Positions 1 through 5,217 of a stretch of 5,372 nucleotides of DNA are shown here, piece after piece; the first letter of the stretch is position 1; every line of letters starts with the position of its first letter. The notes under the pieces were generated by a model, which ran no database searches, had not been told where the DNA came from, and saw nothing but the letters and a program-made list of their open reading frames with translations. A program made the translations under genes and the position numbers. This DNA is from JBEATZ01 sp041178545 (GTDB lineage Bacteria > Planctomycetota > UBA1135 > UBA2386), in the NCBI GenBank assembly GCA_041178545.1, contig JBEGVB010000031.1:1-5372 (forward strand), in the 5' to 3' direction.

Positions 1-273
1 CACCGGGAAGTCGCGGGGGGTGATCTCGAACCCGTCCTCCGCGTAGGCGGCAAAGGTGCTGGTCACCTGCAGGGTCCGGACAGGGTTGCCGTCCGGACCG
101 GGCCCGGCACCGACCGCCAGCGCCCCGAGGACGACGAGCAGGGCACCCAAGGTCGCCACAGCCGCCGCCACCTTGCGGCGCGCCGCAGGCACGGCCAGGC
201 CGAGGGCTGGCAGGACCCACAGGGCGTTGGCGCCGAGGACGGAGAGCAGTTCGAGGCCGGAGGAGGCGATCAC
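1..273 (-). CDS. Hypothetical membrane protein, N-terminal part (cut by window edge)
   Basis: I do not recognise this gene. Read on the minus strand from a GTG at 271-273, the frame stays open for 91 codons to the window edge, with GC-rich third positions typical of coding DNA here. The predicted product has two hydrophobic stretches. The first is at about residues 7-29 (core ALWVLPALGLAV). After a basic Arg-Arg-Lys turn comes the second, at about residues 34-57 (core LGALLVVLGALAV). A Gly/Pro linker then leads into a polar segment, TFAAYAEDGFEITPRDFPV, which is probably outside the membrane or in a soluble domain. A GGAGGG lies 11 nt upstream of the GTG (285-290), a slightly long spacing. 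No ATG lies in frame nearby, so the start is reasonable but not certain. The gene is divergent from rpmI. It could be a membrane-anchored sensor or a respiratory or assembly protein, but nothing visible decides this. Confidence 0.6.
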   Translation of the reverse strand, partial: MIASSGLELLSVLGANALWVLPALGLAVPAARRKVAAAVATLGALLVVLGALAVGAGPGPDGNPVRTLQVTSTFAAYAEDGFEITPRDFPV

Positions 274-328
274 GGGAGCCTTTTCCCTCCCAAACCCAGT
301 CGGCGCCAGAGTTTTCCACGAAGCGTGC

Positions 329-357
329 TTGCGGGTGGGGACAGCCGTCGCTACCGT
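329..357 (+). promoter_or_regulatory. Candidate sigma-70-type promoter for the rpmI-rplT-pheST operon
   Basis: TTGCGG at 329-334 and TACCGT at 352-357 are separated by 17 nt. They keep the TTG of the -35 box and the TAnnnT of the -10 box, as is common in high-GC genomes. Transcription would start near 364, leaving a leader of only about 20 nt before the rpmI ATG at 384. I see no other good pair in the 110-nt gap between the divergent genes. The match is weak and could be chance. Confidence 0.35.
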
Positions 358-383
358 GCTGCGCCCTCAACAGCCCGACAGTC

Positions 384-581
384 ATGCCGAAGCAGAAGAC
401 GAAGAAAGCCGTGGTCAAGCGCATGCGCCTGACCAAGTCCGGCAAGGTGAAGCGGCGCCACGCGTTCCGTTCCCACATTCTCGTGCGTCGCACCACCAAG
501 CGGAAGCGCCAGCTCCGCGGGGACGCGATCCTGACGGGCAAGATCGGCGACAGCATGCGCCTGCTGTTGGGTGGGAGGTAA
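384..581 (+). CDS. rpmI: Large ribosomal subunit protein bL35
   Basis: This is ribosomal protein L35, a small, very basic protein buried in 23S rRNA of the 50S subunit. The 65-residue product has the family's usual length and begins with the hallmark MPKQKTKK. It carries the signature KVKRRHAFRSHIL at about residues 21-33, followed by the basic stretch RRTTKRKRQLRG. These features identify it with little doubt. The ATG at 384 is the start because it gives the conserved MPK N-terminus. No Shine-Dalgarno sequence precedes it (the upstream bases are CAGCCCGACAGTC), so initiation is probably on a short or unstructured leader. It is the first gene of the operon, and rplT starts 6 nt after its stop. 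In many bacteria infC lies directly upstream; here the upstream neighbour is a divergent membrane-protein gene instead. Confidence 0.97.
   Translation: MPKQKTKKAVVKRMRLTKSGKVKRRHAFRSHILVRRTTKRKRQLRGDAILTGKIGDSMRLLLGGR
573..578 (+). promoter_or_regulatory. Shine-Dalgarno sequence of rplT
   Basis: GGGAGG lies inside the last codons of rpmI, 9 nt before the rplT ATG at 588. It supports that start and means ribosomes finishing rpmI pass directly over the rplT initiation site, which favours translational coupling. Confidence 0.7.
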
Positions 582-587
582 CCAGCC

Positions 588-944
588 ATGCGTGCAACCA
601 ACGGTCCCGCCACGCGGCGTCGCCGCAATCGCGTTCTCAAGAGGGCCAAGGGCTTCCGCCAAGGCCGTCGCAACCTGTTCCGGATGGCTCGCGAGTCGAC
701 CATCCGAGCGGATGCCTTCGCGTTCGCAGGCCGCGCCCAGAAGAAGCGTCACTACCGCGCCCTCTGGATCACCCGCCTGACCGCCGCGGTCAAGGCGCTG
801 GGCCTGCGCTACTCGCAGTTCATCCACGGCGTGCAGAAGGCCGGCATCACGCTCAACCGCAAGGAACTGAGCGAGTTGGCCATCCACGACCCGGCACTCT
901 TCGCCGACATCTGCAAGAAGGCCCAGGCCGCGCTCGCCGCGTGA
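588..944 (+). CDS. rplT: Large ribosomal subunit protein bL20
   Basis: This is ribosomal protein L20, which binds 23S rRNA and is needed early in 50S assembly. In E. coli and Bacillus it also represses its own operon by binding leader mRNA. The product is 118 residues, the normal family length. The long basic N-terminal arm is at residues 9-37 (TRRRRNRVLKRAKGFRQGRR at 9-28). It is followed by the diagnostic KKRHYRALWITRL at 52-64, then LRYSQFIHGVQKAGI at 73-87 and LNRKELSELAIHDPALF at 89-105. The extreme N-terminus (MRATNGPATRR) lacks the usual Ala-Arg-Val-Lys-Arg-Gly opening. Thr65 sits where most L20 proteins have Asn or Ser. Neither change suggests loss of function. The start is fixed by a good ribosome binding site and by the 6-nt gap after rpmI. 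pheS follows 54 nt downstream. Confidence 0.97.
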   Translation: MRATNGPATRRRRNRVLKRAKGFRQGRRNLFRMARESTIRADAFAFAGRAQKKRHYRALWITRLTAAVKALGLRYSQFIHGVQKAGITLNRKELSELAIHDPALFADICKKAQAALAA

Positions 945-998
945 GCCTGTGTCCGGTCCCTTGACCGCGCCGGGTCCAGCGCCCGAGCGAACTGCGGC

Positions 999-2036
999 AT
1001 GAGCGACAAGCGTCAGGAGTGGCTCCAAGCCATCGAAGCAGCCTCGGACGAGGCTGCTTTGCGTTCCGTCGAGGCTCGCCTCTTCGGCAAGACCGGGGAG
1101 GTCCTCGCGCTCGTCAAGGGCGTGTCCTCGTTGCCCAAGGAGGAGCGGCCCGCCGCGGGCAAGGCCGCCAACCTGCTCAAGCAGGAGGTCGAGGCGGCAC
1201 TCACGGCCCGCAAGTCCGCGCTGGCCAGCGCTGCCCTGGCGCAGCAGCTGCAGGCGGGGGACTTCGACCCGACCGAGCCTGGTCCGCGACGCGTCGTGGG
1301 GGCCCTGCACCCGATCACGGTGGTGCAGAACGAACTGGTGGACCTGTTCACCTCCATGGGTTTCTCCTGGCAGGACGGGCCCGAGGTGGAGTCGGAGCAC
1401 TTCAACTTCGACGCGCTCAACATCCCGCGCGAGCACCCTGCCCGCGAGAGCCAGGACACGTTCTGGCTCGCGGACGGCAACTTGCTGCGCACACACACGT
1501 CGCCCGTGCAGGTGCGCGCCATGCGCGCCGCTGCTGCCAACGGCTTCCAGCCGCCGCTCAAGGTCATCGTCCCCGGTCGCTGCTTCCGCAGCGAGACCGT
1601 GGACAAGACGCACGAGCACACCTTCTACCAGATGGAAGGACTGGTGGTGGACCGCGAGGTCAGCACGGCACAGCTCATCTACACCATGAAGACGTGCCTG
1701 CGCGTGATCCTCCAGCGCGAGGTGCAGGTGCGGCTGCGTCCCGGGTTCTTCCCGTTCGTGGAGCCCGGGTTCGAGCTCGACGTGAACTGTCCGTTCTGCA
1801 GCGGCAAGGGCTGCTCGGTGTGCAAGCAGTCGGGGTGGATCGAGATCCTGCCGTGCGGCATGGTCCACCCCAACGTGCTGCGCGCCGGCGGCATCGACCC
1901 CGAGCAGTTCAGCGGCTTCGCGTTCGGCATGGGCCTGCAGCGCGTGGTGATGCTGCGCTACGGCATCGACGACATCCGGCTCTTCACCGGTGGCAACCTC
2001 CGCTTCCAGCGCCAGTTCCCGGAGGTCTCGCGATGA
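999..2036 (+). CDS. pheS: Phenylalanine--tRNA ligase alpha subunit
   Basis: This is the catalytic alpha subunit of the (alpha-beta)2 class II phenylalanyl-tRNA synthetase (EC 6.1.1.20). It activates phenylalanine with ATP and charges tRNA-Phe in the cytoplasm. The 345-residue product begins with the alpha-helical tRNA-binding arm (about 1-90). The catalytic core follows: LLRTHTSPVQVR at 162-173, class II motif 2 with GRCFRSETVDKTHEHTF at 193-209 and QMEG at 211-214, the Phe pocket FPFVEP at 251-256, and motif 3 GFAFGMGLQRVVMLRYGIDD at 306-325. Ala308 occupies the position that governs amino-acid size selectivity in E. coli PheS (Ala294). A CPFC-GKG-CSVC element at 264-275, with Cys286 after it, forms a possible metal-binding insertion known from a subset of bacterial PheS. 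No clear ribosome binding site precedes ATG 999; the conserved N-terminal length supports this start. The stop codon overlaps the pheT start. Confidence 0.97.
   Translation: MSDKRQEWLQAIEAASDEAALRSVEARLFGKTGEVLALVKGVSSLPKEERPAAGKAANLLKQEVEAALTARKSALASAALAQQLQAGDFDPTEPGPRRVVGALHPITVVQNELVDLFTSMGFSWQDGPEVESEHFNFDALNIPREHPARESQDTFWLADGNLLRTHTSPVQVRAMRAAAANGFQPPLKVIVPGRCFRSETVDKTHEHTFYQMEGLVVDREVSTAQLIYTMKTCLRVILQREVQVRLRPGFFPFVEPGFELDVNCPFCSGKGCSVCKQSGWIEILPCGMVHPNVLRAGGIDPEQFSGFAFGMGLQRVVMLRYGIDDIRLFTGGNLRFQRQFPEVSR
2021..2025 (+). promoter_or_regulatory. Shine-Dalgarno sequence of pheT
   Basis: GGAGG inside the end of pheS stands 7 nt before the pheT ATG at 2033. It fixes the start and fits translational coupling that keeps the two synthetase subunits at equal amounts. 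Confidence 0.75.
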
Positions 2037-4450
2037 AGCTCTCGTTGCGCTGGCTGCAACGCCACATCGACCTCAGCGACATCGAGCCGCGCCAGGTCCT
2101 CGCCGACCTCACGATGAGCACGGCGGAGATCGAGGGACTGCATGCCGTGGGGGAGGGCCTCGAGTGCATCGTGGTGGGGCACGTGGTCTCCCGTGCCAAG
2201 CACCCGGACGCGGACAAGCTGTCCGTCTGCCAGGTGGACGTGGGCAACGGGCGCGTGCTGCAGATCGTCTGCGGCGCCCCCAATGTTGCCGCAGGCCAGA
2301 AGGTCTGCGTCATCCTCCCCGGGGACACCTTGCCCGCGGTCGGCACCAAGGGGCCACTTGCGATCAAGCAGGCGCGCATCCGCGGCGTCGAGTCGAACGG
2401 CATGATCTGCTCGGAGGCCGAGCTCGGCCTCTCCGATGACCACTCGGGCATCCTGGTGCTCGACGGATCGCTCCCCGCGGGAGCGCGGTTGGTCGACGTG
2501 CTGCCGGTGAAGGACCACGTGTTCGAGATCGACAACAAGTCGGTCAACCACCGTCCCGACCTGTGGGGCCACCACGGCTTCGCACGCGAGTTGGCGGCCA
2601 TCTACGGGCGTGAGCTGAGGCCGCTCGGCAGACCCGTTTCAGTCCCCTCGGTCGGCACCGCGGTGAAGGTGCGTGTCGAGGACACCGCAGCCTGTCCGCG
2701 CTACTGCGGCATCGTTCTCGACGGCATCGACGCAGGGCCCTCGCCGCTCTGGCTGCGTTGGTTGCTGCGCGCGGTGGGCCAGCGGCCGATCAACCTGCCC
2801 GTCGACCTCACCAACTTCGTGATGCTCGACCTCGGCCAGCCGCTGCACGCCTTCGACCTCGCGCACCTGCAGGGGCGCGACGTGGTGGTGCGGCGCGCGC
2901 GCAAGGGCGAGTCGATCACCACGCTCGACGGCATCGCCCGCACCCTCCACGAACAGGACCTGCTGGTCTGTGCCGGCGAGGAGCCCGAGGCACTTGCCGG
3001 CGTGATGGGTGGCCAGGGCACGATGGTGGGCGCCACCACGCGCACGATCTTCCTCGAGTCCGCCAACTTCCACGCCGCCACCGTGCGCCGCACCTCGATG
3101 CGCCTCGGCCTGCGCACCGAGGCCTCCGCGCGTTTCGAGAAGTCGCAGGACCCTGCCAATGCCGAGGCCGCAGTGCACCACTTCGCGCGCCTGCTGGCGG
3201 CCGAGTGTCCCACCGCGCGCGTGGCCGGCCCGATGGCCGACCCCACTGGCTGGCGGTTCGCGCCGCGCACCCTGCGGTTGCGCCGCAGGCGTCTCGACAG
3301 CAGGCTCGGCGTGCACGTGGCCGACGCGCAGGTGACCTCGATCCTCACCTCGCTGCAGTTCGGGATGCAGCCGGCTGGCACGGGTGTGGACGCGGGCTGG
3401 GACGTCTCGGTCCCCTCGTTCCGCGCCACCAAGGACATCTCGATCGAGGACGACCTCGTCGAGGAGGTCGGCCGGATGTTCCGTTACGACAACATCCCCG
3501 AGCAGCCGCTCCGCAGCGTCGTCACGCCGCCCCCGCGCAGCGAGGTGCTGTTCGTGGCGCGCCAGGCGGTGGTCACGGCATGCACCGAGCTGGGCTGCAC
3601 CGAGGCCTACAACTACAGCTTCACCCCGGACGAGGTTCTGCAGGCCGCCGGGTCCATCGGCCACGACCACGTGGTCGTCTCCAACCCCGTCGCGCCCGAG
3701 CAGACGCGGATCCGTCGCCATGTGTTGCCCAGCCTGCTCGCCAGCGCCCGGGCCAATGCCCGGCACGAGGCGGAGATCCGCCTGGTGGAGCACGGCAAGG
3801 GCTACCACCCCGAGCACCGCGATGCGCACAACCTGCCGCGCGAGGTGCGCGAGCTCGCCTTCGTCTGGTCGCGCCGCTCCGGTGCCGACCCGCTCGGCGA
3901 ACTGCGCGAGGGCCTGCTGGTCCTGCTGCAGCGGCTCGCCATGCCCGCAGTGGCGCGCTCGCGCTGGGAAGGCAGCGGCCAGCCCTGGGTCCACCCGGGC
4001 CGTGCCGTGGCCCTCGAGCGCGACGGCGCGTGCATCGGCTACGTGGCGGCACTGCACCCGCAGGCCGCCCGTGCGTTCGACCTGCCGGCCACGACTGCCG
4101 TGGGCATGATCGACCTGGGCGTGCTCACCGGCACCGGCAGGACGACGTCGATGCACCGCACGCTGCCGACCTTCCCCGAACTGCCGGTGGACCTGGCCAT
4201 GGTCGTGCCCGAGGCCGTGCAGGTGGCCGACGTGGCCGCATTGTTGCGCGATGCCGGGTCCCCGCTGGTGCGCGCAGCGGACCTCTTCGAGGTCTACCGT
4301 GGCAAGGGCGTGCCCGAGGGCAGCAAGAGCCTCAACTTCACCGTCACCCTCGGGGCGGCGGACCGCACCTTGACCGATGCCGACGAGGCAGGCTTCATCG
4401 CATCGGTACGGCAGCGCATCGGCTCCCTCGGCGGCGAACTGCGCGGCTGA
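2033..4450 (+). CDS. pheT: Phenylalanine--tRNA ligase beta subunit
   Basis: This is the beta subunit of phenylalanyl-tRNA synthetase, which binds tRNA-Phe and hydrolyses mischarged Tyr-tRNA-Phe. The 805-residue product is of normal bacterial length. In order it shows the N-terminal part MKLSLRWLQRHIDL; the EMAP-like tRNA-binding fold at about 40-150 (HPDADKLSVCQVDVGNG, then QIVCGAPN); the B3/B4 editing domain at about 210-400; the B5 domain ending in DISIEDDLVEEVGRMFRYD at 468-486; a catalytic-like B6/B7 region at about 490-690; and the C-terminal ferredoxin-fold anticodon-binding domain at about 708-803 (FPELPVDLAMVV, then KSLNFTVTL). The editing site looks intact: His272 in GQPLHAFD, the LAGVMGG loop at 321-327 and Glu342 in FLESANF match family positions. 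The ATGA overlap with pheS and the GGAGG upstream fix the start. The open frame continues upstream in this phase only as a shadow of pheS. Confidence 0.97.
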   Translation: MKLSLRWLQRHIDLSDIEPRQVLADLTMSTAEIEGLHAVGEGLECIVVGHVVSRAKHPDADKLSVCQVDVGNGRVLQIVCGAPNVAAGQKVCVILPGDTLPAVGTKGPLAIKQARIRGVESNGMICSEAELGLSDDHSGILVLDGSLPAGARLVDVLPVKDHVFEIDNKSVNHRPDLWGHHGFARELAAIYGRELRPLGRPVSVPSVGTAVKVRVEDTAACPRYCGIVLDGIDAGPSPLWLRWLLRAVGQRPINLPVDLTNFVMLDLGQPLHAFDLAHLQGRDVVVRRARKGESITTLDGIARTLHEQDLLVCAGEEPEALAGVMGGQGTMVGATTRTIFLESANFHAATVRRTSMRLGLRTEASARFEKSQDPANAEAAVHHFARLLAAECPTARVAGPMADPTGWRFAPRTLRLRRRRLDSRLGVHVADAQVTSILTSLQFGMQPAGTGVDAGWDVSVPSFRATKDISIEDDLVEEVGRMFRYDNIPEQPLRSVVTPPPRSEVLFVARQAVVTACTELGCTEAYNYSFTPDEVLQAAGSIGHDHVVVSNPVAPEQTRIRRHVLPSLLASARANARHEAEIRLVEHGKGYHPEHRDAHNLPREVRELAFVWSRRSGADPLGELREGLLVLLQRLAMPAVARSRWEGSGQPWVHPGRAVALERDGACIGYVAALHPQAARAFDLPATTAVGMIDLGVLTGTGRTTSMHRTLPTFPELPVDLAMVVPEAVQVADVAALLRDAGSPLVRAADLFEVYRGKGVPEGSKSLNFTVTLGAADRTLTDADEAGFIASVRQRIGSLGGELRG

Positions 4451-4466
4451 CGCAGGCTGCCCGGGG

Positions 4467-4514
4467 CCCATCCACGAGTTGGCCAGTCCGCGAGCTGCCC
4501 AGTCCGCGAGCGCG
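4467..4514. repeat. Three-copy 16-bp tandem direct repeat, first copy degenerate
   Basis: Units lie at 4467-4482, 4483-4498 and 4499-4514. The second and third share CCAGTCCGCGAGC exactly (13 bp, period 16). The first, CCCATCCACGAGTTGG, matches the second at 11 of 16 positions. The array begins 16 nt after the pheT stop, in non-coding DNA. Confidence 0.75.
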
Positions 4515-4531
4515 GCGTGCCACCAGAGGGT

Positions 4532-4558
4532 CCCATCAAGCGATCCCGCCCATCAAGC
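4532..4558. repeat. Direct repeat CCCATCAAGC, two copies
   Basis: The exact 10-mer occurs at 4532-4541 and 4549-4558, a period of 17 bp, between the 16-bp repeat array and the first large hairpin. It is non-coding, and I see no known function. Confidence 0.65.
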
Positions 4559-4561
4559 AAG

Positions 4562-4594
4562 CTGGGCCGCCCAGGCGATGCCTGCGCGGCCCAG
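4562..4594. terminator. Strong stem-loop between convergent genes, probable bidirectional terminator
   Basis: Arms CTGGGCCGC (4562-4570) and GCGGCCCAG (4586-4594) pair perfectly over 9 bp. After a single C/C mismatch, CAGGC (4572-4576) pairs with GCCTG (4580-4584) across a GAT loop. The stem is very stable and lies 111 nt after pheT and 45 nt past the end of the minus-strand gene, where a shared terminator is expected. No run of T follows on either strand, so it is not a canonical intrinsic terminator; stem-only termination or mRNA 3'-end protection are alternatives. Confidence 0.65.
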
Positions 4595-4613
4595 TCGGGA
4601 GCTTGGTTCATCA

Positions 4614-4633
4614 CGTCCTGCGCGTGCAGGACG
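4614..4633. terminator. Perfect 8-bp hairpin just past the secreted-protein gene, probable terminator
   Basis: CGTCCTGC (4614-4621) and GCAGGACG (4626-4633) form a perfect 8-bp stem with a GCGT loop. It begins 6 nt after the minus-strand stop codon at 4640-4642, a typical place for a transcript-ending hairpin. No T tract follows. With the hairpin at 4562-4594 it makes a tandem pair. Confidence 0.6.
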
Positions 4634-4639
4634 GTCCAC

Positions 4640-5062
4640 TCAGTTGGTCGAGCCGACCGAGAAGGGCACCACGTTGGAGGTGCAGAAGGCCAGCGTCGGG
4701 GTCGTGCCGGTGACCGAGAGCGACGCACCCGTGCCCTGGGCGAACAGGCTCATGGCCGTCACCTGGTTGGGAACGCGGACGGTGAGCGACGTGCCCGTGG
4801 GGCGCGTCATCATCGGGACCGGGATGAACGGCTGGGCGAGGCCCAGCTCCAGCGTCGCGAGCGTGCCGAAGGCGAGGGACGTGGAGCCCGCCGTGTCGCC
4901 GAGGAAGAGGATGCCGATGCTGCCGGCGGGCTGGCCGGTGAGCGTGAAAGTCAGGTTCGTGCCGGGAGCGCCCGTGCCGGTGACGGCGAGGGTCGAGCAG
5001 GTCTGGGCCGAGGCGGTTGCGGCGAGCGCACCGAGGACGAGGGCAGCAAGAACGTTCTTCAT
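4640..5062 (-). CDS. Small secreted beta-rich protein, function unknown
   Basis: I recognise a style but no named family. The 140-residue product starts with a classic Sec signal peptide: Lys2, a hydrophobic core LAALVLGALAATA, and a likely signal peptidase I site after ASA (residues 17-19, mature protein from Gln20). The mature part, about 12 kDa, is rich in Gly, Thr, Ser, Leu and Ala and almost free of charge. It shows alternating beta-strand patterns such as NLTFTLTGQPAGSIGILFLG (36-55) and TSLTVRVPNQ (91-100). Only two cysteines remain, Cys22 and Cys127, near the two ends, which suggests a disulfide closing one beta-sandwich. Similar single or repeated domains occur in large numbers in exported proteins of some Planctomycetota. 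The start at 5062 is chosen because it yields the signal peptide; no strong ribosome binding site precedes it, and the frame stays open upstream only through GC bias. It is probably monocistronic. Confidence 0.85.
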   Translation of the reverse strand: MKNVLAALVLGALAATASAQTCSTLAVTGTGAPGTNLTFTLTGQPAGSIGILFLGDTAGSTSLAFGTLATLELGLAQPFIPVPMMTRPTGTSLTVRVPNQVTAMSLFAQGTGASLSVTGTTPTLAFCTSNVVPFSVGSTN

Positions 5063-5094
5063 GGGGATCGTCAGAGGTTCGGGGAAGGGAGCCG

Positions 5095-5112
5095 TGCAGG
5101 GACATCCCTGCA
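5095..5112. promoter_or_regulatory. Perfect 18-bp inverted repeat upstream of the secreted-protein gene
   Basis: TGCAGGGACATCCCTGCA has two 8-bp arms around a CA centre. It ends 32 nt before the ATG at 5062 on the minus strand. It could be an operator for a dimeric regulator. In RNA it could fold as a 7-bp hairpin with an ACAU-type loop (AUGU on the minus transcript) in the 5' leader. A possible -10 box TACAGT lies further upstream on the minus strand (5128-5133), placing the palindrome just downstream of the presumed start of transcription. Confidence 0.5.
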
Positions 5113-5201
5113 ACATCTGGACGCCGGAACTGTACCACGGGTTCCACAACCCACAGAAGGGCGGGGCGCCGGCTGGGTACCGTGCCGGGACCCTGTTGCG
5201 C

Positions 5202-5214
5202 CCCACCGGGTGGG
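5202..5214 (-). terminator. Short GC hairpin after the NUDIX gene, possible terminator
   Basis: CCCACC and GGTGGG form inverted arms around one G, so a 5-bp stem with a CGG loop is possible. It starts 3 nt after the minus-strand stop at 5218-5220. There is no T tract and the stem is short, so this is only a candidate. Confidence 0.25.
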
Positions 5215-5217
5215 CTG

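Noticed and set aside
954..967. Hairpin CGGTC-CCTT-GACCG between rplT and pheS as a terminator or attenuator
   Set aside because: The stem is only 5 bp and no T tract follows. It is too weak to separate the genes and common by chance at this GC content.
351..1868. Long minus-strand open frame (505 codons) across rpmI, rplT and pheS
   Set aside because: It lies antisense to three certain genes and has no recognisable domain. GC-rich third positions suppress stop codons in this phase, so it is a shadow.
1019..2032. Upstream extension of pheT within the same open frame, giving a 1143-residue protein
   Set aside because: The extension is the out-of-phase reading of pheS. The conserved PheT N-terminus begins at ATG 2033 with GGAGG in front.
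2639..4471. Minus-strand open frame of 610 codons antisense to pheT
   Set aside because: Its composition is low in complexity and rich in Gly, Ala, Arg and His. pheT on the other strand is certain from end to end.
4467..4558. CRISPR-like array
   Set aside because: Units are contiguous or 17 bp apart, with no regular unique spacers and too few copies. They are simple short direct repeats.
2758..4713. Plus-strand open frame of 651 codons overlapping pheT in another phase
   Set aside because: The product is almost all Arg, Ala, Pro and Gly, typical of out-of-frame reading of GC-rich coding DNA, and it runs past the pheT stop into the repeats and hairpins.
5139..5152. Inverted repeat GGGTT-CCAC-AACCC upstream of the secreted-protein gene
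   Set aside because: Five-base-pair arms are expected by chance. It overlaps the presumed promoter area, but nothing else supports a site.
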